DNA from: CAWEQO01 sp963811225
GTDB lineage: Bacteria > Chloroflexota > Anaerolineae > Anaerolineales > Anaerolineaceae
NCBI GenBank assembly: GCA_963811225.1
Contig: CAWEQO010000007.1
Coordinates: 1-64,000 of the forward strand
Direction of reading: 5' to 3'
Length of the DNA stretch: 64,000 nt
Part shown: positions 43,939 through 52,587 of the stretch, piece by piece
How positions within the stretch are numbered: position 1 is the first letter of the stretch
Layout: each line of letters begins with the position of its first letter
Program-made: the position numbers and the translations under genes
The notes under the pieces: model-generated
The model's database searches: none
What the model was told of the DNA's origin: nothing
The model's input: the letters and a program-made list of their open reading frames with translations, nothing else

Positions 43939-44595
43939 TTATCCCAACTGCTCGTGCAAAAAGTTAACCGTCCGTTCCCACGCCAGCTTCTCGGCGGCGG
44001 GTTCGAATGCGCCCGGGCGGTCCTTCTCAAAGAACCAGTGTCCGGTTCCGGGGTAGGTGTAGAACTGCGCCGGCCGGTTGGCCTCCGCCAGCCGCTTTTT
44101 CAGGTCCTGCACCGCCTCGGCGTTCTCGTACGTGTCGTTCTCGGCGAAGTGGCCCAGGTAAGCGGCCTTTGACCTGGCAAAATCAAACGTCCCACCGTCA
44201 GTGGCATAGAAGATCACGGCCGCTCGGAACAAATCCGGCTGCTCCTCTGCCAACCACAGCGTCCAATAACCGCCCATCGAGAAGCCGATGACGCCCAGCC
44301 CGCTGCCGCTGACAGCCGGGTTCCGGCGCAACTCCTCTACGGCTTTCATGAGGATGGGCGGTGCGTCCTCCTCCTCGTTCCAGGAACGCATCAGCTGTTC
44401 GGCTTCCTCGATGGTCTGTGCAACCTTTCCGGAATACAAGTCCGGGGCCAGCGCCACGAAGCCCGCGTCTGCCAGCCGGTCGCACAGCTGACGGAAGAAA
44501 CCGTTCAGTCCCCACCAGGCGTGCAGCACCAGCACGCCCGGTCCGCCGCCTGATTTTGGCGTCGCCATATAAGCATGATCAGATCGTTCCGACAT
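43939..44595 (-). CDS. Dienelactone-hydrolase-family protein with Ser nucleophile
   Basis: This 218-aa alpha/beta-hydrolase has VLVLHAWWGLNGFFRQLCDR near the N-terminus, the nucleophile elbow GFSMGGYWT, and a late catalytic His in GTGHWFFEKDRP. Classical dienelactone hydrolases carry Cys in the elbow; here it is Ser, so the substrate may differ. Start 44595 (MSERSDHAYM): GGAG lies 6 bases upstream, and the in-frame TTG at 44607 is part of that region. Confidence 0.8.
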   Translation of the reverse strand: MSERSDHAYMATPKSGGGPGVLVLHAWWGLNGFFRQLCDRLADAGFVALAPDLYSGKVAQTIEEAEQLMRSWNEEEDAPPILMKAVEELRRNPAVSGSGLGVIGFSMGGYWTLWLAEEQPDLFRAAVIFYATDGGTFDFARSKAAYLGHFAENDTYENAEAVQDLKKRLAEANRPAQFYTYPGTGHWFFEKDRPGAFEPAAEKLAWERTVNFLHEQLG

Positions 44596-44826
44596 TTGGA
44601 TCTCCAAAACAATAGAATTTCTTCAAACTTGATCGGAGTTTCACATTTCCCCGACCCCCTGCGAACTCATCTGCCAGATATTGTACATCATTTTTGTCTG
44701 ATTTACATGAATAAGACGGTGGTCAGGAGCGGATATAACCCTGCGGTGGATCGATTTTCTACCGGCATATTTTCAAATTACGGGAGGCACGTCGAGTATG
44801 ATGCTGCCAGAGGGCGAGCGAACCGG

Positions 44827-44832
44827 TATAAT
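44827..44832 (+). promoter_or_regulatory. -10 box of the DoxX gene
   Basis: TATAAT at 44827-44832, 41 bases before the ATG; the -35 is weak. The rest of the 44608-44873 gap shows nothing else. Confidence 0.4.
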
Positions 44833-44873
44833 ACTTCTAAAGTTGAATTGGGGGAAACGAAAGGAGATTTACG

Positions 44874-45233
44874 ATGTCTATTATTCGCTTCACAGCACGT
44901 CTACTGCTCGCGCCGGTGTTTATCCACGGCGGCATGAGCACCCTGCAAAAGCCCGGGCCGCGGGTCGAGAAGGTCCAGGCGGCCAACATCCCCAGCCCAG
45001 AGATGGCCGTGCGCGTCAACGCCTGGCTGATGGTAGGCGCGGGGTCGATGCTGGCGCTGGGCATCCTGCCGCGGCTGGCGGCCGGGCTGCTGGCCGGGTC
45101 GATGGTGCCGACCACGCTGGCCGGTCACCGCTTCTGGGAGATGCAGGGCCAGGACCGCGAGCGGCAGATGAGCCAGTTCTTCAAGAACAGCGCGGCGCTG
45201 GCGGGGTTGTTGTTGTACACGTTTGGGAAATAG
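44874..45233 (+). CDS. DoxX family membrane protein
   Basis: This 119-aa protein has RFTARLLLAPVFIHGGMSTL at the N-terminus and about three to four membrane segments, the DoxX pattern. The family function is poorly defined and has been linked to quinone and redox processes. GAAAGGAG precedes the ATG. It ends at a 31-bp hairpin. Confidence 0.8.
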   Translation: MSIIRFTARLLLAPVFIHGGMSTLQKPGPRVEKVQAANIPSPEMAVRVNAWLMVGAGSMLALGILPRLAAGLLAGSMVPTTLAGHRFWEMQGQDRERQMSQFFKNSAALAGLLLYTFGK

Positions 45234-45246
45234 TAGGCGGCAAACC

Positions 45247-45313
45247 AACCAATTGGGAAACACGGTCAGGCGCAGGCCTATCGCCTGCGCCTGACCGTGT
45301 TTCCCAATTGGTT
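45247..45313. terminator. Hairpin with 31-bp perfect stem
   Basis: The arms 45247-45277 and 45283-45313 pair perfectly with a 5-base loop. It lies between convergent genes (DoxX and 45343-45957). There is no T-run, so termination would depend on the stem alone. Confidence 0.75.
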
Positions 45314-45342
45314 AAACCGCTACAGTCCCTTTTCTACCCAGG

Positions 45343-45957
45343 TCACTTCACCCCGGATACCATGAGCCTCACGCCAGAGGCGGCAGCGCTCGGCCAATTC
45401 GCCGGCGTGCGGTAGTAGTAAGGCTCGCTGCGGCGGGCGCGCTCGTACTCCACGTACGGCCTCAGCTTGGACCACGACTTGGCGATCATGGGGTGCATCC
45501 AGGGCATGACGATCTCCTCGGGGATCCAGCCGGCCTGGGTCAGGAAGGCCACCCGGTCGAGCGAGTTGAGGGCCTGTTTGACGGCGGCCTGGCCCTCGGG
45601 GATCAGCGATTGGAGGCCCTGGGCGGGATCGTCGGGCAGCTGCCGGTAGATCCAGCGGCGGGCGGCGACGTTCTCTGGTGAGTTGAGCTCCTGGAACAGT
45701 CGGTCGGCGATGTCCATGTGGCGGCTGCTGGAGACCTCCGACAGCTCGCGGTAGGCGATGAAGCCGGCGCTGAGCACGGCGGCGGCGGCCACCGCGGTGG
45801 AGAGAGCCTCGATCATGGCCCACAGGTCGGTGGGGATGCGCAAGAGCGATAAGACCAGCCAGACCAGCGTCAGCCCGCCTACCCACAGCAGGAAGCCGGC
45901 AGCGGTGATCACAACGAAGAGCACCAGGGTCATGCGTTCTTTTCGATTCGGGTTCAT
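45343..45957 (-). CDS. Two-segment membrane protein (DUF4760-like)
   Basis: This 204-aa protein has two membrane segments (residues 9-35 and 43-65) followed by a cytoplasmic helical domain, VSSSRHMDIADRLFQELNSP and DPAQGLQSLIPEGQAAVKQA. That layout resembles DUF4760 proteins, though the match is loose. Start ATG 45957 (MNPNRKERM). A longer frame runs to 46116 without support. Confidence 0.55.
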   Translation of the reverse strand: MNPNRKERMTLVLFVVITAAGFLLWVGGLTLVWLVLSLLRIPTDLWAMIEALSTAVAAAAVLSAGFIAYRELSEVSSSRHMDIADRLFQELNSPENVAARRWIYRQLPDDPAQGLQSLIPEGQAAVKQALNSLDRVAFLTQAGWIPEEIVMPWMHPMIAKSWSKLRPYVEYERARRSEPYYYRTPANWPSAAASGVRLMVSGVK

Positions 45958-46130
45958 GGTCCGTCCAAAGCGGGAGCGTGAGAGCTCCTGGGATGAAATA
46001 AGCAAGAAACAGCCTCTATGAGTATAGCCGAATTTAGCGATGGCGGCGGGCGGTGGGGATGCGCAGCACACCGTCCTCGATAAATTCCAAAAGCATTTAT
46101 AATGATACAAACCCAAGAGGAGAGAACAAC

Positions 46131-47160
46131 ATGAAAGCAGTCCGTTTGGTTGAGGTTGGCAAACCTCTGGAAATGCAAGACATCCCCGTCCCGAAGATTG
46201 GCGACCGCGACGTGCTGGTGCGGGTCAAGGCGGCGGGCATCTGCCACTCCGACGCGCACTATCGGGCGGGGAACTCGCCGGTCTATCCACTGCCGATGAC
46301 GCTGGGGCACGAGGTGGCAGGCGTGGTCGAAGCGGTCGGGGAGAAGGTGACGCGCGCCAAGGTGGGCGACCGGGTGTGCCTGCACTACATGGTGGTGTGC
46401 GGCGACTGCTATTACTGCAGCACCGGCAACGAGCAGTTCTGTGAGAAGGGGCTGATGCTGGGACATTACACGGACGGCGGCTATGCGGAGTACATTGCCG
46501 TGCCCGAACGCAACGCCGTGCCGCTGCCGGAGGAGATCCCGTTCGAGCAGGGGGCCACGCTGATGTGCGCCTCGGCGACCTCGTTCCATGGGCTGCGCAA
46601 GGGGCGCTTCCAACCGGGCGAGCGGCTGGCGGTGGTGGGCATCGGCGGGCTGGGCATGTCGGCCATTCAGCTGGGGCGGGCCTTCGGGGCGCTGGAGGTC
46701 TACGCGGTGGACATCAACCCCGAGAGACTGGCGCTGGCTGAGAAGCAGGGAGCCATCCCGATCGATGCCAACCAGGGCGACCCGGTCGAGCAGATCCGGG
46801 CGCTGACCGGCGGGCGGGGCGTGGATGTGGCGATGGAGATCATCGGCCTGCCGCAAACCATGCGCCAGGCGCTGCAGAAGTCTGGCCCCCTTTGGCCGGG
46901 CGGTGATGGTGGGCATCAGCAACAAACCGCTGGAGATCGACACGTACCACGAGCTGCTGGGGCCCGAGGCCGAGCTGATCGGCTCGAACGATCACCGGCT
47001 GCAAGAGCTGCCCCTGTTGGTGGAACTGGCCCGGCGCGGGACGCTCGACCTGTCGGACGTGGTCACGCAGACGATCCCGCTGGATGCAGGGGCCATCAAC
47101 CAGACACTGGACAACTTAGAGCGGTTCGGCAGCGGGGTGCGCACGGTGATCGTGCCATAA
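46131..47160 (+). CDS. Zinc-dependent alcohol dehydrogenase, frameshifted
   Basis: An MDR-family oxidoreductase. The zinc site CHSDAHYRAGNSPVYPLPMT with GHEVAGVVEAVG, the four-Cys structural zinc loop (CGDCYYCSTGNEQFCEKG) and the NAD motif VVGIGGLGMSAIQLG are visible. At about 46888 the frame shifts: MRQALQKS should continue LAPFGRAVMVGISNKP, which is read one frame over to the stop at 47160. The old frame happens to continue into the ABC gene, so an apparent fusion is false. Start 46131 (MKAVRLVEVGKP) with GAGGAGAG upstream. Confidence 0.85.
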
Positions 47161-47207
47161 CCAGGCGCTGCAAAGGAAGACCTTTACGGAGACAAGGAAA
47201 GGCAGAA

Positions 47208-48170
47208 ATGGAATCTACGGAAAGCATGGTCATCGAGACCCAGGGCTTGAGCAAATCGTATGGCGAGGTGCAGGCGCTGAGAGACCTGAACCTGGACGTG
47301 CCGAAGAACTCGATTTTCGGCTTCCTTGGGCCGAACGGCTCGGGGAAGAGCACAACCATCAAGCTGCTGCTGGGACTGATCGAGCCGACCGCGGGCAGCG
47401 CCCAGGTCTTCGGCCTGGATATACGTCGGGACAGCGTCGCCATCCGGCGGCGGATCGGTTACCTGGCGCAAGACCCGCGCTACTACGAGCACATGACGGC
47501 GCGCGAGACGGTGCGCTACGTGGCGCGCTTCTTTTATCAGGGCCAAGACCAACTGGTGGAGGCGCGGGTCAGTGAGGTGCTGCACCTGGTGGGGCTGGAT
47601 GAGAAAGCCGACCGGCCGATCAAGGGCTTCTCGGGCGGCGAGCGACAGCGGCTGGGCATTGCCCAGGCGCAGGTCAACTACCCGGACCTGCTGATCCTGG
47701 ACGAACCGGCCGCCTCGCTGGATCCGCAGGGGCGTCACGACGTGCTGGCGGTGATGGAGCGGCTGCGCAAGTACACCACCATCTTCTACTCGACCCATAT
47801 CCTCGAAGACGTCCAGCGGGTCAGCGACACCGTGGCGATCCTGAACCACGGGCATTTGATCGCCCAGGCGCCGATCGAAACGCTGCTGTCGGGCGGCTCG
47901 ATGATCTACACCATCACGGTCAAGGGCGATGATGAAGCGGCGCAACGACGCGTGGCCGGGCTGCCGTGGGTCAACAACCTGACCTGCCAGGAGCACAACG
48001 GAGTCAACCAATGGCAGGTGGCGGTGTCGGACGAAGAGGCAGCCGAGGAGCAGCTGCTGCGGCGGGTGCTGGAAGATCGAGCGATCACCGTGACGCAGTT
48101 TGGGCGCAAGACCTCCAATCTGGAAGACGTCTTCTTGAACCTGGTGGAAGGGAGCGAGAAAAATGAGTGA
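47208..48170 (+). CDS. ABC transporter ATP-binding protein
   Basis: This 320-aa ATPase has Walker A (FLGPNGSGKSTTIKLL), signature SGGERQRLGI, Walker B LLILDEPAASLD and H-loop (FYSTHILEDV). The C-terminal 90 residues form the extra domain seen in ABC-2 exporters. Start 47208 with AAGGAA upstream. It overlaps the permease gene by 8 bases, so the two are translated together and form one exporter. Substrate unknown. Confidence 0.88.
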   Translation: MESTESMVIETQGLSKSYGEVQALRDLNLDVPKNSIFGFLGPNGSGKSTTIKLLLGLIEPTAGSAQVFGLDIRRDSVAIRRRIGYLAQDPRYYEHMTARETVRYVARFFYQGQDQLVEARVSEVLHLVGLDEKADRPIKGFSGGERQRLGIAQAQVNYPDLLILDEPAASLDPQGRHDVLAVMERLRKYTTIFYSTHILEDVQRVSDTVAILNHGHLIAQAPIETLLSGGSMIYTITVKGDDEAAQRRVAGLPWVNNLTCQEHNGVNQWQVAVSDEEAAEEQLLRRVLEDRAITVTQFGRKTSNLEDVFLNLVEGSEKNE

Positions 48171-49002
48171 AAACATGAACATGCAGCCCATGAACGGGAA
48201 TCCCGCCCACCGGGCCTTGAAGCCAGCGGAAAGCAGCTCCAGGCTGGGAGGGTTCGATAACATCCTGTCGAAAGAGCTGGGGGACTGGTTCCATAAGCGC
48301 CGGTGGATCCGGCAGATGATCCTGTGGATCGGCATCATCAACGTTTCCACGGCCTTTATCCTGCTGGCGGCGTCGAGCCAGGCTGCGCAGGCCACCGAAG
48401 AGATACCGCCGATGGGTGAAATGGCGATGCAGCTGATCTTCTCCATGATGGTGATCGGCGGTTCGATTGGAGCGATCATCATGGCGCAGGACGAGGTGAT
48501 CGGGGAGAAGACCTCGGGCACGGCTGCCTGGGTGCTGTCGAAACCGGTGTCGCGCAGCGCCTTCATCCTGGCCAAGCTGCTGGCGAACGCGATTGGGATT
48601 CTGGTATTCGTGGTGGCGATCCCGGCAGTCGTCGGCTATATCGAAGCCTGGGTGGCAGCCGGGACGGCGCCGGCGGCGCTGCCCTACCTGGCGGCAGTGG
48701 GAGCGGCGGCGCTCGGGCCGCTGTTCTACATGGCGCTGGCGATCATGCTGGGAGTGCTGTACGAACGGCGAGGGCCGGTGCTGGGATTCAGCCTGGCGGT
48801 GCTGCTGGGCGGCAGCGCGGCGCTGAATCTTCTGCCGGCGCTGGCGAGCGTGCTGCCGCTGGCCCTACCGAACCTCAGCACGGGGCTGGCGCTGGGCGTG
48901 CCGCTTCCGGCGGCGATCCTGGTCGAAATCCCGTTGACCATCGTCTGGATCATCCTGTTCGTGGTGGTCGCGGTGCTGCGGTTTCAGAAGGCAGAGTTCT
49001 AG
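48163..49002 (+). CDS. ABC-2 type permease
   Basis: This 279-aa membrane protein has a long cytoplasmic N-terminus, then about six membrane segments, including an early one (IRQMILWIGIINVSTAFILL). The motif IIMAQDEVIGEKTSGTAAWV followed by LSKPVSRSAF is typical of ABC-2 permeases (the short-helix loop). Partner of the ATPase at 47208. The gene overlaps that gene (ATG at 48163). Confidence 0.82.
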   Translation: MSENMNMQPMNGNPAHRALKPAESSSRLGGFDNILSKELGDWFHKRRWIRQMILWIGIINVSTAFILLAASSQAAQATEEIPPMGEMAMQLIFSMMVIGGSIGAIIMAQDEVIGEKTSGTAAWVLSKPVSRSAFILAKLLANAIGILVFVVAIPAVVGYIEAWVAAGTAPAALPYLAAVGAAALGPLFYMALAIMLGVLYERRGPVLGFSLAVLLGGSAALNLLPALASVLPLALPNLSTGLALGVPLPAAILVEIPLTIVWIILFVVVAVLRFQKAEF

Positions 49003-49017
49003 CCGCTCGACCGGTCG

Positions 49018-49848
49018 TTATTCCCGCTCTACCTTATCGATCAGGTACTCGATGCGGGCCTGAAGCAGGCCCACCTGGGCCTTGAGCTCGGCGACCTCGT
49101 CCTTGCCGGATACCTCCGAATCCTCGCTCTCAGCTTCCTGGCCTATGAAGAAGGTAGCCAGTGTGGCGGTGACATAGCCAAAGATGGTGAAGGCGTAGAC
49201 CGAAATCAGCAGCGCCAGGGTTTGGCCCTCGGCTGTTTGCGGCCACTGGCCGGTGCCCATGGTGGTGACCATCATAGCAGTCCACCACAGCGCTTCGCCA
49301 TAAGTGGTGAAGTTCTCCTGACTGGCGACGCGGTGCTCGAAGGCATACATCCCTGCCGCGCCGAGCAGCACGACCAGCAGGCTCAGCAGCACCACGTAGC
49401 CGAAGCCGCGGCGGCGCAGGGTGCCGCGCAGCAAGCGCATGCCGCGGTTGAAGGAGGCCAAAACCGAGACAAGACTGGCCGTGCCGGCAGAGGTGATCAA
49501 GGGGAACACGCGCAAGAAATACGCCAGGCGGAAGACGCGCAGCATGGGCAGCGCCAACGAGAGCAGGGTCAGCCAATTGTGGCGGATGAAATGCAGCCGG
49601 TCTGGAGCGATGATGAAACGCAGCAGGAAATCGAGAACGAACAAGCCCCAGATGATGAACACGAAGCTGCTCAGCAAGGGGTTCAGACCGGAGATCAGGT
49701 CGATGATCAGCAAAATGAGCCACACGACGCCCAGCACCATGATTGGCAGCTCCAGCAGCGACTCGACCTGGGCCAGCGCCTGATATCGTTCGACTTCGAG
49801 GACTTCCTCCTCTTCCTCATTGTGGTTATGATCGTTCTTCTGCTCCAT
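49018..49848 (-). CDS. Voltage-gated-type ion channel with non-canonical filter
   Basis: This 276-aa protein has six membrane segments with the VIC-superfamily layout. The fourth is LRVFRLAYFLRVFPLITS with spaced Arg, like a reduced voltage sensor. The pore loop is ALWWTAMMVTTMGTGQWPQT, where potassium channels have TVGYGD. The C-terminus is a coiled coil (KAQVGLLQARIEYLIDKVER), typical of tetrameric channels. Start 49848 has GGAGG 5 bases upstream; an earlier in-frame ATG (49860) is possible. Ion selectivity unknown. Confidence 0.75.
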   Translation of the reverse strand: MEQKNDHNHNEEEEEVLEVERYQALAQVESLLELPIMVLGVVWLILLIIDLISGLNPLLSSFVFIIWGLFVLDFLLRFIIAPDRLHFIRHNWLTLLSLALPMLRVFRLAYFLRVFPLITSAGTASLVSVLASFNRGMRLLRGTLRRRGFGYVVLLSLLVVLLGAAGMYAFEHRVASQENFTTYGEALWWTAMMVTTMGTGQWPQTAEGQTLALLISVYAFTIFGYVTATLATFFIGQEAESEDSEVSGKDEVAELKAQVGLLQARIEYLIDKVERE

Positions 49849-49952
49849 CCAAGCCTCCATATCCCCTCTAAACCGGATTGTTTGTATCTTAATCGTACCA
49901 TAGCGGTCCTTGGATGCTTCAAGAGGAGGCGGGCGGGCTCGAGGGTTCTCCC

Positions 49953-49981
49953 TTGACACTGCCCGCGTCCCTGGCTACAAT
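49953..49981 (+). promoter_or_regulatory. Promoter of the nitroreductase gene
   Basis: TTGACA (49953-49958), 17-base spacer, TACAAT (49976-49981). Confidence 0.75.
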
Positions 49982-50023
49982 CGGTCAACCAGAACATTTT
50001 TTCGATCCAACGGAGTGGAACCC

Positions 50024-50650
50024 ATGGATGTTTACGAAGCAATGGCGGCCCGGAAGACGATCCGGGATTTCTCGCCGCAGCCGATCGAGGCGGAAGTGAT
50101 CCGGCGTTTGATCGCTGCCGATTTCAATGCGCCCAGCAACAACCACCTGCGGCAGTGGCATTTTGTCTTACTGCAAGACTGCCAGCGGCGCAAAGAACTG
50201 CTCGATCAGGTGATCGACCCGGTGGGGCGCAAGGGGGCGATCGGCATCGTCAACCGCTGGCAGATCACCGACCCGGTCCAACGGGAGATGTACATCGAGG
50301 GCATTCCGCGGCAGTACAGCATGTTGATGAACTGCGCCTGCCTGATGCTGCCGTTCTTCGAGCAGACCACGCCGCTGCTGAAGCCCAAGGACCTGTCGGC
50401 GCTGAACGCGTTCGCCTCGATCTGGTGCGTGGTGGAGAACATCCTGGTGGCAGCAGCCTCGGAGGGCATCTTCGGAGTGACGCGCATCCCCTTTGAGAAG
50501 GAACGCGAGGTTATCAAGGCGTATGTGGAAGCGCCGGAGGGATATGAGATCCCCTGCTACATCGCTCTGGGTACCCCGGCTGACGGCGTCCAGCGAGCCA
50601 GGCAGATGGAAATCAACCTGGATGAAAGGATCCACAGCGACCGCTGGTGA
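50024..50650 (+). CDS. Nitroreductase family protein
   Basis: This 208-aa flavoprotein has ARKTIRDFSPQPIEAEVIRR and DFNAPSNNHLRQWHFVLLQD at the N-terminus (FMN-binding Arg/Ser/Asn), a central NAFASIWCVVENILVAAASE helix and the C-terminal segment PCYIALGTPA. Such enzymes reduce nitro or quinone groups with NAD(P)H. Start 50024 with GGAGTGG upstream. The stop overlaps the next start (GTGA). Confidence 0.85.
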   Translation: MDVYEAMAARKTIRDFSPQPIEAEVIRRLIAADFNAPSNNHLRQWHFVLLQDCQRRKELLDQVIDPVGRKGAIGIVNRWQITDPVQREMYIEGIPRQYSMLMNCACLMLPFFEQTTPLLKPKDLSALNAFASIWCVVENILVAAASEGIFGVTRIPFEKEREVIKAYVEAPEGYEIPCYIALGTPADGVQRARQMEINLDERIHSDRW

Positions 50651-51453
50651 AACGCAAAGACTTCTTTTCCCTGTTCTTGTTGGGATGGCTGCTGGCGCTG
50701 GCGACCGCAGCGTGTTCGGCGGCGGCGCCCACCCCCACAGCGACACCTGCACCCGCGAAGAGCGTAACGACAAGCGCGGTTCCCAGCCCGACGATCACAG
50801 CGACAACCGAACCCAGCGCCACCGCAGCGGTGACCATGACCGCGTCGTCCACCCCCGTGCCGACCGCCAGCCAGACCCCTACAGCGGTCCCGACCTACGT
50901 CAGGCTGCGAGGGCGGGTGAACATCGATCAGGCGGTTTGCCATTACGGACCGGGCGCGCCCTACCTGTATAAATACGTGGTATATAAGGGCAATCACATG
51001 GAAATCCTGCGGCGGGTGAAGTATGGCAACTACGTCGAGGTGCAGGCGATTGGCGGCAACAATCCGTGCTGGGTGCGTGAGGATTACTTCGACATCGAAG
51101 GAAACCTGGCAGACCTTCAACCAGTGGATGCGGAGGACGTCAAACTGCCGCCCTCACCCTACTATGGGCCGCTGACCGGCGTATCGGCGCAGCGAAAGGG
51201 CGACACCGTGACGGTATTCTGGCACCCGCTGACGTTGAAGGCGGGGGACGATTCGGATCAGATGCCGTACATTGTAGAAGCGTGGGTCTGCCAGGCGGGT
51301 GAATTCGTCTTCCAGCCGACCGGGACGCACAACACGGCGGTTGAGATCATCGACGAGCGCGGCTGCGAGCAAACCTCGCACGCGGACGTGGTTGCGGCAG
51401 AAAAGCACGGCTACACCCGGAGAGTCGAAGTGCCGTGGCCCAGCCCGGAATAA
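50647..51453 (+). CDS. Lipoprotein with Thr/Pro linker and SH3-like domain
   Basis: This 268-aa protein starts with GTG 50647, sharing bases with the previous TGA. Signal peptide with lipobox (ATAAC, Cys about 23), a Thr/Ala/Pro linker (25-85), then an SH3-like region (LRGRVNIDQAVCHYGPGAPY, LRRVKYGNYVEVQAIGGN), probably a cell-wall-binding or surface domain. The rest (PLTGVSAQRKGDTVTVFWHP) looks like a fibronectin-type or unassigned beta domain. Confidence 0.7.
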   Translation: MKRKDFFSLFLLGWLLALATAACSAAAPTPTATPAPAKSVTTSAVPSPTITATTEPSATAAVTMTASSTPVPTASQTPTAVPTYVRLRGRVNIDQAVCHYGPGAPYLYKYVVYKGNHMEILRRVKYGNYVEVQAIGGNNPCWVREDYFDIEGNLADLQPVDAEDVKLPPSPYYGPLTGVSAQRKGDTVTVFWHPLTLKAGDDSDQMPYIVEAWVCQAGEFVFQPTGTHNTAVEIIDERGCEQTSHADVVAAEKHGYTRRVEVPWPSPE

Positions 51454-51589
51454 CAGCTTTTGGGGGCCGACCCGAGACATCCAAGGGGGATATTTTCTAG
51501 CAAATTTTTATCAGATTTTTATAAGGAATCCCCATATTTCTATAGGGAAAATCCTACCCCAAGACGGTGTAATCTCCCCATAAAATCTT

Positions 51590-51720
51590 AAGAAGCGTAG
51601 GGTTATACATAAGAAAGCCTGAGATTCAGGCGAACAATTAAGTTGGGCTCGTAAATGGTACGAGCAAGTTAGGCGGGAAACCCATTCGTGGGTCTACCGC
51701 TAACCGTAAATCTTAAAGGG
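51590..51720 (+). ncRNA. Candidate structured leader RNA upstream of SPW gene
   Basis: Three stable hairpins lie in order: GCCTGA/TCAGGC (about 51619-51633), GCTCGT/ACGAGC (about 51647-51667), and a composite stem GTTAG.CGG with CCGCTAAC around an inner ACCC/GGGT hairpin (about 51668-51708). The ribosome-binding site AGGGAGG follows. The region is AT-rich outside the stems. I cannot match it to a riboswitch class I know. Confidence 0.5.
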
Positions 51721-51730
51721 AGGTTATATA

Positions 51731-52090
51731 ATGGGTCGATCGAACAGTCTTAACTGGATCGTTGTCGTGATTGGTATTTGGGAAGGTTTGGCTCCATTCA
51801 TTCTGGGTTACTCTGTGTTTACCCCAGCGTTATGGAACGCCATCATTGTCGGTGTGCTGCTTATCGTTTTGGCGGCATGGTCGGCACTCACCAATGATCT
51901 CGGCACGAAGAGAGCCCTTGACTGGATCAATGTTGTCATCGGGGCTTGGCTAATCATTTCTCCCTTCATCCTTGGGTACACTGCATTTGGCATCGTCGCC
52001 GGTACCTGGAACGCGATCATCGTTGGGCTTTTGGTAGTTGGTCTTGAAATTTGGGCCGCGCTGTCACTGCCCAGCCAGACGACCGTATAG
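51731..52090 (+). CDS. SPW-repeat membrane protein
   Basis: This 119-aa protein has two copies of the SPW repeat: LNWIVVVIGIWEGLAPFILG and LDWINVVIGAWLIISPFILG, each followed by another membrane segment (four in all). The motif family has no established function. AGGGAGG precedes the ATG, and the long leader is structured. A hairpin with a T-run follows. Confidence 0.82.
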   Translation: MGRSNSLNWIVVVIGIWEGLAPFILGYSVFTPALWNAIIVGVLLIVLAAWSALTNDLGTKRALDWINVVIGAWLIISPFILGYTAFGIVAGTWNAIIVGLLVVGLEIWAALSLPSQTTV

Positions 52091-52108
52091 CGTTATTCCT
52101 AACGTAGA

Positions 52109-52125
52109 ACGGCTTTTTTTGCCGT
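52109..52125 (+). terminator. Hairpin after the SPW gene
   Basis: ACGGC-TTTTTT-GCCGT, a short stem with a T loop. The T-run lies in the loop rather than after the stem, so it is a weak terminator candidate. Confidence 0.35.
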
Positions 52126-52264
52126 AACCGATCAAACCGGTACACCCTTTGACTGAAAGGGAAGATTACCAAATATCATTACAGTCAGTTTATTAATTCC
52201 AATCGATGGTCTGGGTATATTATTCGCCCAACTTAACAAACAGATCATCAGGAAATGATAGAAG

Positions 52265-52300
52265 TGAGGCTTTAGCAACTGCTAGAGCCTCATTTTTTTT
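52265..52300 (+). terminator. Intrinsic terminator overlapping ywbE end
   Basis: The arms 52265-52277 and 52280-52292 match 12 of 13, followed by eight T (52293-52300). It would end plus-strand transcripts (for example from the SPW gene) and abuts the ywbE stop codon on the minus strand. Confidence 0.75.
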
Positions 52301-52493
52301 ACTGCACGATCTCCTGGACACGTCCTACCCGCCCGTCTGCCAGCATGACTTTGATGCCATGAGGATGGGTGGGGCTTTTGGTCAGGATGCGGCTAACGAT
52401 GCCTTCGGTCAGGGCGCCGGTGCGCTGGTTCTGCTTTTCGACGATTTGCACACGCATGCCGGGTTGAATCTCGCTTCGCTTGGGTACGCTCAT
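52299..52493 (-). CDS. ywbE: YwbE family protein
   Basis: This 64-aa protein matches the YwbE/DUF2196 family closely: KRSEIQPGMRVQIVEKQNQR, and KSPTHPHGIKVMLADGRVGR VQEIV. Known as a small conserved protein with an SH3-like barrel feel but no defined role. Start ATG 52493. Confidence 0.85.
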   Translation of the reverse strand: MSVPKRSEIQPGMRVQIVEKQNQRTGALTEGIVSRILTKSPTHPHGIKVMLADGRVGRVQEIVQ

Positions 52494-52567
52494 CTTGTTT
52501 CTCCCTTATTTTCTTATCCTACCTTAAAGAGGAGGAAGAAGCCAGAGCTGCAGCGACTTCCATCGGC

Positions 52568-52587
52568 TATAATTCAACCTCGATATG
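52568..52587 (+). promoter_or_regulatory. -10 box close to the phosphorylase ATG
   Basis: TATAAT (52568-52573) ends 11 bases before ATG 52585; the mRNA leader would be only about 4-5 bases and there is no ribosome-binding site. Confidence 0.4.

Noticed and set aside
46131..48170. Apparent alcohol dehydrogenase-ABC ATPase fusion protein
   Set aside because: The dehydrogenase continues one frame over from about 46888 to its stop at 47160, and the ATPase has its own ATG and ribosome-binding site. The long frame is an accident of an indel.
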